Source of the DNA: Loxodes magnus
Lineage: Eukaryota > Ciliophora > Karyorelictea > Loxodida > Loxodidae
Direction of reading: 5' to 3'
DNA length: 64,000 nucleotides
Assembly: GCA_946699065.1 (NCBI GenBank)
Contig: CAMPDV010001276.1
Span: 1-64,000, forward strand
Within the stretch, counting starts at the first letter, position 1. Every line of letters starts with the position of its first letter. The notes under the pieces were generated by a model, which was given only the letters and a program-made list of their open reading frames with translations, did no database searches and was not told where the DNA came from. Below, piece after piece: positions 37,581-51,270 of the stretch. The translations under genes were made by a program, and so were the position numbers.

Positions 37581-40500
37581 TTTTAATTTAATTTTATAAT
37601 TAAGCTTTTAAAATTGATGAAATTAACATAAAAAAGATTAAACCAATAATTATATAATATTAAATTTAGATTTGATTGAATATTTTATTAGTATTATAAT
37701 TATTAATTGTGTTTTATAATATTTGATTGGCTGGTTCTAGTTGCTTTATTTAATTTCTATTTAATATATTTTTTATTGAATATTAAAGTTTATTTAATTT
37801 TTAATTTTTTAATTTTTAATTATTTAATTATTATTAAAGTAAATAGCTAAATAAGTATTAATAGGCAGATGTATTATTTTATTTAAATAATTTATTCTGT
37901 ATTTACTAGTTTATTTTTCTTTATAACACTAATTATCACTCTTCTATCTTGCCTTTAAGTTACAGTTATTAGATTAGAATAATAAAATAAATACATAAAC
38001 TAATAATTATTCTAATAGTTAGGTAGATATTTAATAAAATAAATGGAAAGTTTTAGATGGTTAAATTGATAATATATTTAGTAAGTAGATAAATCTAAAT
38101 GCTTCATATAAGAAAATAAATATTTTCTCAAAGAAACCAATTAAGTTAATAACTAAATAAATATTAAGGATAATCTTAATTAATGGTATATAAGATTATT
38201 TAACTATATCCTAATAATACCAAATATTAGTTTTTTATTTATAGTTTTTAGTTATATAATGCATATAAGGTATATATAATTACATTTTTATAAAGGATTA
38301 TATAAATTAACTAGCTAGAAATTATAAGTATTAGGTATTTAATTTATATCTATTGCTATATTTTTACTTATTTAAAATATTTAATTTTTAGTAAATCTTT
38401 AGGAAATTTCTATTAGATTAGCTGCTTTTTGTGATTTTTACTAAATTGTTTATTTATCTTAATTAATCTAAATATTGCTATGAATTTTAACATATTATGG
38501 ATTAAGTTAATAAACACTTAGATAGAGTATTATAAAATTTAAACAAGTATGAAACTTAATGTTGAGATATATTAAAGCACTATAACTGGCTATAATTTAT
38601 TTAAAATAACTGATGTAAAGTTATCTCTATAAATTACTAAAGATAAATTTACCTAAACCAAATAATTTTAAAGTAGCCATAAATTAAGCTCTACAAAGCT
38701 TGTAAAACTTAATATAAATTTACTTATTTTAATCATTTTATCAATGCTTGCTTATAAGATATTAAATTATATATTAAATTTCATAGATATATTTAATTAT
38801 AACAATATAGTAGGTATTCAATCTTACCAAAATTAATTACTTTTTTAAACTAATTTTAATTAAAACTTTGTAATTTGATAGAATAATATCTTTATTAAAG
38901 TTAATAACAAATATTTAAAACAAATTTAGCAATAATATAATTTAATTAAATTTCTAGGATAAGTTAAAATTTAAATATAGAAAGATAGAAACATTGAAAT
39001 TAAAATATTATTAAGCAAAATATTTTATAAGTAAAATCTAATATTTGTATTGCTTTATTTTAACTTTTTGAAAGAAATTATTTATAGTTTTTTATATTTT
39101 TAACTTTTATTTAAATGAAAACATTTAAAAATATTTTTCATTTATATTTTTTACCTCATACTTATTTTTAAAATTTTTGTCGATTAAATTAAAAAATAAT
39201 CTAATTAAAAGAATCTATTGCTTAAAGCATCTAAACTATTTCACATAAGCCAGCATTTTTGAATAAAAGGAATTATATATTAAAAAATTTATTTAATTTA
39301 TAGTATCTAGATTTTTTATGATAATTTAACTTTATAATTTTTTATCCAGATTAATAAATAAAAATATTTGATTAATTAATAAAGAATTTTATTTAATTTA
39401 ATTTATAAAAATAAAATTATTAATATTAATATTTTTTAAGAAATGCATATAGTTAAAATTATATATATTAATATAAAAATAAATTATTTTATATTTCTTT
39501 AGAATAGTATTTTTCTCATTTGTTTAAGAAACAATTATATCTCATTTTAATAATAATAATCTAAATTATCTGATTCATACTAACATATAATTATATTTAT
39601 TAGTTAGTTTTAAACTGAAAATTATTTAAAGTTTAATAATTAATTTTATTTTTTATAAACAAAATATTCTAATTTTAAATTTTTCTAGTTAAATATTAAA
39701 AATATTTCCTTTTTTTTACATTAGCTTTATATGTAAATTTAAAATTTAAGCATAGAAAGAAAGATATAATAATCAAACATTTATTCCATCAGATTTTATA
39801 TATAATTATTATTTTTATAACCAAAAAATTATTTATCTCATGGATTATTATAATTCAATGATTCTAAACATACTAAAGAAAAAGTATGGTATAATGATAT
39901 TATATTCAGTTATAAAAGTGTCTATTAGTTTAAAAAAGTTTAAATAAAGAAAAGATATTCTAACATTTTGTAGGAGAAAGAAATAATTGATTCACCAATA
40001 TATAAACTTAGTTGATTATAAAAAGATAGCTCATATTATTTAAAATATTTATTAATATATCAATAAGAAAGAAAACTTACTCTTAAGCTCTAATTAATCC
40101 ATTTTACTTTTAAAATTTTAGAAAGAAATTAAAATTGCAATAATTATTTAATTCTGCTTATTTTATACTTAATCCTTAAAATTTTAAACTATTTCTAGTA
40201 TTTTTCTTTTATTATTTAAAGTATAGAATTGCAATAATATTCAAATTAAAAATTAACTTACATTGCTTCTATTAAATTAAATAATTTAGTCTTTTTTCCA
40301 ATCATTATTTTTTCTTCAATGTTTGTTTTAAATAAATTATATGAGATTCAATCTTCATATTACTAGTTAATTAAAGTCTTAAAGCTATTTTAGTGAAGAA
40401 AATAATTAAAACTTTAATTATAAATAATGAGGAAATAGAAGCGATAATGATAATTAAATGAGTATTTAGAAAGTCTTAATAATAAATTTTATTTAGCATT

Positions 40501-43029
40501 ATGTAAATTAACAGATAGAAGATATAAATTAATTATTTAAAATTATTAAATCAAATATTTATTAAGAAATACGCTATCTCTTTTAGATTAATTTAACTAA
40601 GATTAATAGTCATTTAGAGTTACCATAGTTAAAATACCCTTTGCTTTAGAATTAACTATTTTAATTAACTTACTCTTTTTATTTAAGCTACTAATATCTT
40701 TCCTATTTATTTTTATTTTCATTTAAATAATAGAACTATTTAAATTCCAAGATCTAAGGAAAAGGAAGGATATTTTCAATTTATAAAAATAAAAAGTATA
40801 ATAAAACTATATCCTTATTATTAGATCTCCCTTTTAAAAATATAATTGAAAGAGTAATTAAAAAATATTTTATTTCATAATACATAAATTATTAATAAAT
40901 GCTTTAAAATAACAAAATTACTTACTCAAATATATTTAAGAAACATAAAACTGATATTCAGTTATTATGAACCATTAACAATTAATCTAATATTAGATAA
41001 TTTTTTTATATAGCCAGAAAATAACTATTTAATATATTTTAAAGAAAAAAAATTGTTAACAAAAATAACTGCTTTTCTAATAAGTTGAACAATAAGGAGA
41101 TAAATCCATTTTATAGGTGAAGAAAATAAAATATGTAAAGGCATATGAAAACACTAGAAAAATTATTTAAATAAGCTACTAACAAATATTACAGAAAAAG
41201 TTAAAAAACATGAGATTGATTTTTATTAAAGAAATCTTGGTAATATATTGATAAAAGAATAAACGAAAAAAACTTTTATTGAGAAAAATAGGTTAAAATC
41301 GAGTAGGACTCATAAACATCTTAAATTAAAAAGAGACTTGATAATATAAAAAATTTAAGATATAAATAATTTATTATTTCTTAAAGAGAAAAAATTATTA
41401 AACAAATAATTTAGAAATATATTATGAAATTATTTAGAATTATATCTTTCATTTCTAAATAAGGATTGCTTATTATTATTATTCTTAAAAATAAAAGTTA
41501 ATAAAATTGTTGCTTTATATTTATTTATAAATTAGAATATAACTTTTTATTCTAGGATTATTTATTATTTTTTTACTAAGTTAGTTGAAAATATAAAGAT
41601 GTAGAGTTATTGTAAAGTTATAAAATAAATAAAAATATAAACAATTTTTATATAAAAATAGAAAAATAAACAAAAAATTTATAAAATAATTTATAAATTG
41701 GTATATAAAATTAAGTAAACATTTATTCAATTTTTAGAGTATATAATTTTTCTTTATATTAAATCTTTTATAAAGATAATAAAATATTATAAATGATATT
41801 TATATTTTATTTAACATTTTATATTGATTTTAAAACTTAAAATATATTAAATTATCTAAATTTAAATTTGCGAATTTAATTTAATGAGTACCTGTTTTAG
41901 GCTTATATAAAATCAATTTATCATTCTAATTTAATAATTTAAGTTTATTTATTAGCATATTCGTCTAAATGAAATAAATAAGTTAAATAATTTAGATAAA
42001 ATAGATTAAATATTAAACTAAATAAGGATAAGTTAAAGGTTATTCCTTCATGATATACAGAATACTCTATTTTATCTATTGCTTAATCTTTATATAAAAT
42101 ATTATATTAATGTAATTTTATCGCTTAAAATACTGCAAGTAAAATTTTGAACTTGTTGTCTAATGAGCATAATGCCACTATAACTTTTAAAATGTAAATT
42201 AATCTTAATTAAAATAATATTAATAAATTTCAAATAATAAAATTTACATCTAAATTATAAAAATAAACATTTATAGTAATTATTATCAAATATAAATGCG
42301 TCTATTTCTTCTCTATAAAGATCTCTTTAAGCTTAATAATTATTTAATTTTTTTAATCTACCAAGGATATAACTATTCTCTGTGTTGATTAAGAAATAAA
42401 TAAGAGTAAGATTAATATTTTGTTAAATTACTTACTTTTATATAAACATTTAATAAATACTTTAAGCTTCTTAGTTTCTTTATACTTACAAGAATACTAT
42501 AAGGATTAAGATATTTCATACTCTACTAAATCTTAATAAATATGTTATAGAATGAAAATCAATAATGACAGATTAAGTTTAAAATAACAAAAAGGAAAAG
42601 TTTAAATTTGATTTCATTATAAATATTTGCTTATAATAGACTCATATTTCAATTATTTAATATTAGCATTTTAGAATCTTTTAACAAATTTGTCTTTTTT
42701 ATTTATATTTATGATAAAATAAAAATTTAGAGAAAACCAATTTGAAAGCAAATAATTATATAAATCCTAGTTTATATAATTTATTAAAAATAAACTTAAA
42801 AAAAATATTTTTCTCTAATATCTTTAAAAAAAGGATGTTTATTATTATGTATATTAAAGCCAGCTAAGTAATATTTTTATCTTAATTGTCTTTTGAAATA
42901 TTTTCCTAAGTTTGATAAGTTATTTGAGTTTATCTATTTTTAATTAAGTATCTTAATTTTAAGTTCCTAATATATAAAAAATTAAAAGTGCTCTTTTATT
43001 TAAATTTTATATAATTATTTAATCTAATT
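37581..43029. other. Very A+T-rich, no gene recognised
   Basis: About 5.4 kb of low-complexity A+T. Nothing beyond local A/T runs was seen. Confidence 0.5.
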
Positions 43030-44195
43030 AATTTTATAGTTTAAAATTTTTACAATAACTACTGTATAAATTCGAGAAAACGCTTTAAAATTATAATAAA
43101 TGGGATAGAGGTAGAAATTCTAAGCAAAATCCAGCAAGATTAAAGTAATTTTCTTCATGAAATTTTTCAGTAGCGTTGCTCGATAGAATTCCTTAAATTA
43201 TTGCGAGCTTTTAAAAATTTTGGCAGTTGTTTCAAATTTCTAAGTCAGTGAGTTAGTGTAAGAGATAAATAAAAATTTTTAGGATATAAACTAGTTGAAA
43301 AGCGAGGAAAATATGTAAGTTTCTTCTAAGTGCTCGTTCACAGTTCCAGTTCGAATTTCATATATTTTTGGTTGAATAAAACATAAATGAATGGTATCAA
43401 AATACAACCTTACTATCTGGGTAATATTCTCGAGGAAATTGTAAAATAATGAAGAAAGATCAAGAATAAAGATAAGCAAGGAGTTGATAAAAGAAATAAC
43501 TAAAAAGATAGTATAAGAGCTAACCTTAAAGAAACAACCCAGCAAAAGTAATAGTAATAATTTTTAGATTAGAGAAAGCAGCAAGCCATAAGTGTAAAAT
43601 CATCATTATTTCTGCTAGTAAGTAAATTAAAAAAAAATCAATCAAAAAAGTTGAAAAATGAAGATAGATTCTATAAAAGTATAGAAGATTGGCCACTACT
43701 TATAATATGACTCATATAAATTCTCTCTAAATAAATTATCAAAAATGATATGTAAAAAATTAGAAAAATACGAGGAGACAATTGAAACTTATGGAAAGAT
43801 TGGAATAGATTAAGATATTTAATTGGGTAAAATAGATATTGCTCTTAGTAGCAATATCAAAACTTAGTCTTTCCAATAATAAAACAATGACTATTTTGTA
43901 ATATTCTGAAAGTTTCAATTGTCTTATAAAATATTTTACTATAGCTCATAAAGCAATAGATCAGAATATTTTATTGCTATAAAATAATATAGTACCCTAG
44001 TAACTTAGAAATAATTTTAAGCAAAAAAGTAAAAATCCGTTATCTAGAAGCTATTTCTTAAAATTTAAAAATATATTAAGTTAGATTTTTTAAATTTCAA
44101 GTTGAATGAAAAAAAGAGATGAAGAATATCAACTCTTCAATAAGAATTCTTTTCTGTATAGAAGAATTTGCCTAAAGATTTGAAATTAAATGTAA
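43030..44195 (+). pseudogene. TPR-like gene family, copy C (best preserved)
   Basis: From ATG at about 43099 (MGQRQKFQAKSSKIKV) a protein-like reading continues through EENMQVSSKCSFTVPVRIS. Later, near 43670-43900, comes a TPR-like reading (LNKLSKMICKKLEKYEET, then IETYGKIGIDQDIQLGKI). The TPR spacing (KxLxKYEExIxxYxK) is clearer here than in A or B. Whether the two parts join in one frame was not proved. This copy may still be a gene; the other three look decayed. Confidence 0.5.
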
Positions 44196-46469
44196 TTTAA
44201 TATTTAATTTTATACCTATAATTAAATATTTAAATTTAGATATTTAAAATGAAATTAATTTGAATAAATGAATTTTTTTATAATTTTATAAATGTTACAT
44301 AATAATTATTAATTATCTTATCTCTTTAGTTCCTATTTGTAGTTATTCTGTCTAAATAGTTTTTATTTCTTAATTATTATAAAATATTTTAATTAATTTT
44401 AGATATTTTATAGAAGCTGATAAGAGCTTGGTTCTAAAGTATTATAAGTATGAAATTAATATTGATACTTGTGAAATATGAAAGCTTATAATTAATTATT
44501 AAATATTTTTACAAGTCTTTAAATCAGTTATTTCATTATGTCTAATACGTATACTACAAATTTTATTAACCCAAACATGCAAATATAGTTAGCTGCAAAA
44601 AATATTAAATAAAAATAGCTATAAATAAACTAATTTTAAATTATCATAAATTAATATTTCCCTTCTATTCAATTAGTAAGTTTTTATATTAACTACTTTA
44701 TTTTCAAACTAATTATTTCCAAGTGTTTTATACATTTTATTACAATATGCTTTCTCAAAGTTCCTTATCTTATAATTATGATATACCATTACTTTTCAAT
44801 ATTAGCAGCTTATATCTATTTATAGCCATTATTTCTTTTATAAACATAATAGAAATTCATTTTCTAAAAACTAGTTTTGCTTCATTTATTTCTAGATTAA
44901 TTATCATTGAAAAAGAGAAATTTATTATTTAATTTTACAACCATTTTCTTTGTGAGAAAATAAGTTTATCTTAATAAATTTAGTTATAGATTTATTTAAA
45001 ATATGAAAGATTAAATTTAATAGCTAATTCAAACCTTTATTAGCTATTATTTTTATAATCAATCTTTGCATTCACATTTTCTTCTATCAGTTTGCTTTTC
45101 TTAGTCAAATTTTAAATTTAATATGATTAACAAATAAAACTTAATATAATAGTTTGAAATTATTAGCTAGATATAAACTTAGTGCTTGAATACATTTGAA
45201 TAATAAAACTTTTTATTAAAATTTTAGATATATTGCTGCTATATTTTAAGTTTTTCATTAATTGCTAATATTATAATTAATGAAATTTGTTTCTTAATTT
45301 CTTAATTTTAATTCTTAAATTTTTTAATTAAATTATATTAGAAATTAGTTTCTTTTTCTTAATTTTATTTCTATGTTAAAATTAATTAAAAAATATTTAA
45401 TATATTTAGTATTAATTATTTAATTTTAAATATTTTATAAATTAAAAGAGTATAAACATTAATAATAGTTTATTTTATAGTTTTTTATATAAAATTATAT
45501 CTAAAATAAATATTATTTTCTATTTAGTTTTGAGAAATAAAATTAATTTTTAAAGCTTTTGTTTAATTATAGATTTAAAATTTTAAGCAATAGCTATAAT
45601 GATTTATTTTAATAAATTGAAAGATTTAAATAATTAAGATTATTAGATATATTTTAATATATATATTTAATTTAAACTATTTAGTTAATATTAAATATAT
45701 TTAGAATTAATTAATTCTTTTAATATAAGTTTATATCTCTTTATTACTAATTTTTTAACTCATTTATTTAATTACCAAAATCTAAACGAAACAAATCTTT
45801 ACTGTAAATCAGCAAAAAGGCAAAGGGATTATGATGCTTTTTCGGTTGTGATAATAAAAGTGTAAAATTGAAAGTAGCAGATATAAGTTATAAAGATAGT
45901 AATAAATATAGGTTTGTTAAAAGTTTAACTTTGGCAATGTAATAATATATGAAATTGATTAATTATATTTAAATTAATATTTAGAATTCTAACTAAATGT
46001 ATAAATGAGGAATCTAATTTAATAAATTAACTATTAATTCTTTTTATGGTACTTTTAACATAAATTGTTTAGTCGTTAACAAAAAATAAATTTACTCTAG
46101 TCTTTCATAATTTGCTACTAAATTTAAAAATTATACTTTTTATCTATCTTAATTATTTAGAAATTGTTACTTTAAATTCCAAATAGTTTATTTTGAAAAT
46201 TATCTTCTTTCAAATGTCTTAAAAAAGGAAAGCAAAAAGTAAAATTATTTGAAGGCAATCAAAAAAGAATCTTGATGTAGAGTAATAGAAATAATTTTGG
46301 TAATTCTTAAGTTATTCTTACGTTTATTTGGTTACATACATATAGAATCATTATATATAGTTATTTTCTAAAACACATAAATAAGAACTCTAATAAAATT
46401 TCTTAGTTGTATTAAAGCATTAATAAATTATCTCCTTTAAATAAATCTAAATTATTAAACATTAATGTA
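44196..46469. other. Very A+T-rich, no gene recognised
   Basis: Low-complexity A+T. A short hydrophobic open frame at 44723-44932 has no supporting feature and is not called. Confidence 0.45.
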
Positions 46470-46510
46470 ATTATCAAGTTTTTAAGCTAATTAAAAGTAT
46501 ATTTATATTA

Positions 46511-46591
46511 GACACTATGGCCGAGTGGTTAAGGCGACAGACTTGAAATCTGTTGGGTTCTCCCGCGCAGGTTCAAATCCTGCTGGTGTCG
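46511..46591 (+). tRNA. tRNA-Ser (anticodon UGA)
   Basis: Same sequence as the 25231 tRNA-Ser except for one base in the anticodon: loop CTTGAAA, anticodon TGA. All stems pair, and a T run follows. Reads UCA. Flanks (about 30 bases upstream, spacer and downstream tRNA-Arg relic) are shared with the 25 kb block, so this is a duplicated block. Confidence 0.9.
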
Positions 46592-46651
46592 TTTTTTAGT
46601 AGCATTTTTGATTAAAATAAATTTATAGAAGTGAAATGTTATAGTATAAGT

Positions 46652-46723
46652 GCCCTTGTAGCTTAATGGATAAGGCGCTTCCCTCCTAAAGAAGAGATTG
46701 CGATTCAAGTCCCGTCAATGGCG
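46652..46723 (+). pseudogene. Decayed tRNA-Arg (CCU), second relic
   Basis: Same T-arm lesion as the relic at 25373 (GCGATTCAAG) plus a changed acceptor strand (CAATGGC) and an A at the anticodon stem (CTCCTAAAGAAG). It follows the tRNA-Ser(UGA) at the same spacing as in the 25 kb block. Confidence 0.65.
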
Positions 46724-46745
46724 TTTTTAATAAAAGTATCTTATT

Positions 46746-47440
46746 AAGAATTGGGGAAAATATATCATTCTTAATCACTAGAATTAAAACTTTTCTTAAT
46801 TATATTAATTGATAATTATCTAAAGATAAAAATGATATGATAAAATCATAAAAAATGAAAAATAAGTATAAGATACACTATTTTTTAAGATAATAAACTA
46901 TTTTCAGTTTATAAGAATTTGAATTTTCCTTTTGATACAAATTAAGAATGGGAAAAATAAAAAATTACTGAAAGTTTAGTATAAAATTATTCAGCGAATG
47001 TATTAAAACTTTCTGGTTATTAAATCATTTTTAATATCATTTTTTTATTATCTATCTTAGTTAAATAAAAGCTAATTTAATTTTTAAGCTAAGTATAATT
47101 TTTTCCTTAAGCTTCTTGAATTCTATAAAATTAGGTATAAATTTGCTCTAAAAGTTAAGAAATAGCAATTTATTAATTTAAAATTTTATCAAGAGTGTTA
47201 ATCAAGTTTAATCTGATATTTCATTGAGTATAATTTGAATATTTACAGTGATCAAGTTATTTTCACTTTTATTATCTCAAAAGATAAAAAATAAATTAGT
47301 ATACTTATTTATTTATTTTTGTTGAGATTTTTTAATTAAAACTTGAAATAGATGATTTAGATATGATTAATGTATATTAATTAATTACTTAGTATTTATA
47401 AGAATAAATATAGAAAATATTAAAATAAATAATATCAAAA
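46746..47440. other. A+T-rich spacer, no gene recognised
   Basis: Nothing recognised between the Ser/Arg block and the tRNA-His. Confidence 0.45.
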
Positions 47441-47513
47441 TGTCGGTGCAGAGACTTGAACTCCGGTTTCGACGGCCACAACGTCGTGCCCTAACCACCT
47501 AGACTACACCGAC
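47441..47513 (-). tRNA. tRNA-His (anticodon GUG), copy 1
   Basis: Complete cloverleaf on the minus strand: acceptor GTCGGTG/CACCGAC, anticodon stem CGACG/CGTCG around TTGTGGC, T arm CGGAG-TTCAAGT-CTCTG, discriminator A. No encoded G at -1, as expected where the extra G is added after transcription. A T run follows on its strand. Identical to the copy at 52694. Confidence 0.9.
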
Positions 47514-50104
47514 TTATTATTTAATATAAGAAATAATATTTAAATAATATTTTAAGCTTAACCTTTTCCCCCTTTATTAACAAGGTAGGTAAAATAAAAT
47601 GAGCATTTTTTTCACGAATAGATAGTAATTAATTATAAAGAGTACAGTGAAAAATGTTTGAAATAAAAAATTTAATGCTTTATAATGATAGAAACTGAGA
47701 CCAAGATTAAGTCAAATGCAGAAGCTCACATGATATTACAAAAATTACTAATATAATTTTCTTTGTTAAGAAGTATAATTAAAAACTTAAGGTGATTTTA
47801 CTCTTAAGATCATAAATTAGGTTAACTAAAAATCTACATCATTTTAGCGATTTTTTTATATTAGTTTAAGTTCTCTTTAATGTATAAATTTTGCTTTTTG
47901 TGTTTAATTTCTTTAATGTTCATTTTAACGATTTTCAGTTTATGGGGCTAAAGATAATAATTATTTTTTCTTCATTACTTTCCTTTAATTCATATATTTT
48001 ATTTTATTTTTTAGAGTTTATAATCTAGCAAGATCTGCTTTATGGCAAATTTTTAAAAAACTGGAAAAAATGAATTTTATACTTCTATGTTAAATAAAAA
48101 AATTTGTTAACTAATCTTTATATTTAATTAAATAGTTAAGTTATGAAAGTGACAAATTTAAAAATTAACAACTTTAAATTAGAATTTAATATTTTTATTT
48201 TTTGTTTGAGTCATTTAGACAGAAATCTTTTAATAAAAAAATTGACTTGAAAGATAAAAACTATATTTAAATGAATCAAAATTGTCTTGATAAAACATTT
48301 TCCAAGCAGTGATATAATCTTTGTTGTAAATAAGATTGAAATGTTCAATTAAAGTTAGAATGTAAATTTATCAAATAGATATTAAATTAAAGTTAATTTT
48401 ATTTCTCATCTTGCTATTTCTTAATATATTACTCGATTTCAGATTTAAAAAATAGAAAAAATAACAAATTAATTTCATTTGACTTAATATTAATATCTTA
48501 ATTATTAAATTAAATATAAATTTAAAAATTACTATTTTATACTTTTTTATCTTTTAATATTCCCATTGCTAACAAATTTTTCTTTTAAGTTGTAAGAATA
48601 TTAAAAGATTGCTTTGCAAATGTTTCATATAACCTTTTTATATATCCTATAATTTAAATTTCTATAATTCTTTTTTCTGTCTTAACTCAAAAAATTATAA
48701 AGATAAGAGCAATAACATCGATATCTTTATTTGAGATTTATATCTATTTATTTCTAAGGTAAACCTTTATTAATACTTCTTTAAAGGTAATAAGTTTTAA
48801 TATATTGATTTAATAATTTAGACTAAACACTATAAATAACTAAATTATAAAATAAATGTTAATTATAAAAATTTGCTAATTTAATAAAATAAATAAGTAT
48901 TTTAAAAGTATAATTATTTAATTAATTTAATCTTTATTATTTATATAATCAATATTATTTTTAAGTTTGGTAATTTAATTAATGTATATATATTTATGCT
49001 TATAAAAATAAAAAATAGTGTTAAAAACTAATTTATTTCTATATAAATATAGTAAAAGCATATAAAATTAGTTTATTTATAGAAATAACTAATATAAAAT
49101 TAAAAATATTATATAATTATTAAAATACTAAATAAATACTTATTATATTAATTATTTTTATCTATAAATTCTATATTTAGTTATTATCAATTATTTTCTT
49201 TACTATATCTAAAACTAATTAAATATACTTTATGAAATAAGATAATTATTATTTTATAAAAGATATATGATTTATTTAGATTATCTTTTCTATAATCTAA
49301 ATGATAATATAATAAATAGTTTAAAAATAATAAAGTCTAATATAATTACAGTCTATAATTTTAATATTTTTTAATTAAATGTAGTGATTTAATAATTTAT
49401 TAAAGCCTATAGAACTATGAAGTTTATATTTTATCTAAAGAATACTAAATAAGATAATTTTAATATTATTAAGTATATGATAAATAATTATAGTTAGTAT
49501 TAACTCAATCTAATTTTATTATCTTTCAATTATTTATTAAGCTAGCTTTAAATAAGAAAATTTTTAATTCTAAGAAACTATATTTAAGTAAGTATGTTTA
49601 TTAATAGTTTAAGCAAAATAAAACTAGTTTTTAATTCTGTAAATATGAATCTAAGCATTCTAATTTCTAAATAAATGGATTTGGCTTATTATTCTAATAT
49701 AATTATTTAAAGTTAAAAATAATATTTTATAATTATAATTAAAGTTATTAAGAGTAAATAGAGAAGTCAAACTTTAATTTATTATTTTACTAAATTTATC
49801 AAAATTAAATAATTAATATTTATTTAAGTCATTTAACTCTTTACTAATATTGTTATATAACTATTTTTAAATAAATGAAAAGATAAAAATTTATTATATA
49901 AAAGTAGGATATTAAAACACTAAAAAATAACAATTAAATGAAATTAAAAGTATATTAAATTTTTAAATTAAATACTTACACTAATAAATATTAAATTAGA
50001 TATATCTTTAATTAGATATAATTATAAATAAACTTATTTATTTAATTTTAAGTTAATAATATAATATTATAAATTTAACTATTAAATTAATTTATAATTT
50101 TAAA
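47514..50104. other. Very A+T-rich, no gene recognised
   Basis: Low-complexity A+T only. Confidence 0.5.
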
Positions 50105-51270
50105 TTCATTACATTTAAATTACAAATCTTTGGGAAATTCTTCTTTATAGATTAGAATATTCATTTTAATAATCAAAATTCTTTATCTCTTAGATTCAAT
50201 TCTTTGAAATCATAATAAATTTAACTTTTAAGTTAGTCTATCACTAATGCTTCTAAGTAACGAATCTTCACTTGAAATTATTATTTCTAAGTTACTAGAA
50301 TACTATTCAAAAATTATTTTGTGATGGTATTTATTCTATATTTATTGCCCTATAAACAATAGTAAGCTATCGTTTAATGAGAATAAATTTTGCAGAATAG
50401 GGCAAAGTAATCAATATTCCGTTAGTGGAGAAATTTATTTTCGATATTTTTTATTTTAGATAATATCTATATTGATATCATTTAATATTTCAAACCATTC
50501 CAATTTTGTCCATAAGTTTTCGATAGCTTTTTTGTATTTTTCTAATTTTTTACATATAATTTTTGATAATTTAAATAGCGAGAATTCATAATAAACTTAT
50601 TATGAGTAGTAAACAGCCTTCTATTATTTTATAGAAGCTAAGTTAATCCCTCATATTTTTATTTTATATTTTCTAAAATTTACTTACAAGTAGAAAATAG
50701 ACTAATCCTGGTAATGATACAATTTAATTGCCTTGTATTTCTACAATCCTGATATTACTAATATTCCTTTGTCATATTGCTGCTGTCAGCCTTACTAGAT
50801 TATCTTTTCAATACCTTCTTTTCGCTATTTTTATTTGTCTTTCTACTTGGTATTTTTTAAGGATTTAATTTGTGCTGCTAGAGTAAAACTCTATAATAAT
50901 GATGAATTTTGATAGCATTTCCTAATGTTCTATTCAGTAAAAAAATAAAAGAAAATTTTTTTAACTGGAGCTGCAAAAGACACTTAATAGAGGCTTAAAT
51001 ATATTTACCTATTTGTAGCCAAATAATTTTTTCTTTATCTTAATATTAATTCACTACTGAGCTACTAAAATTGGCTTTCTAAGATTTTAAAATACTAGGA
51101 AGCAATAAAGGAACATTTTTAAGTAACTTTGCTGATTAATTTCAAAAATTAAGCTACTTTTATCACGCTAAACTTTGATTGGATTTCAAACTTCTACTTG
51201 TTTTATTATAATTTTAAAGTATTTTTTGTAATTTATACAGTTTGGATTGTAAAAATATTAAAGTATAAAA
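50105..51270 (-). pseudogene. TPR-like gene family, copy D (decayed)
   Basis: Minus-strand copy. The conserved 5' block is at about 51190-51262, the 3' block at about 50117-50160, and the TPR-like region at about 50520-50640, with the shared tract for KLSKMICKKLEKY slightly altered. It is the most diverged of the four; no continuous reading was found. Confidence 0.45.

Noticed and set aside
44723..44932. Plus-strand hydrophobic ORF of 69 codons
   Set aside because: It has no homologue in the window, no clear start context and no composition change. With so few effective stops it is expected by chance.
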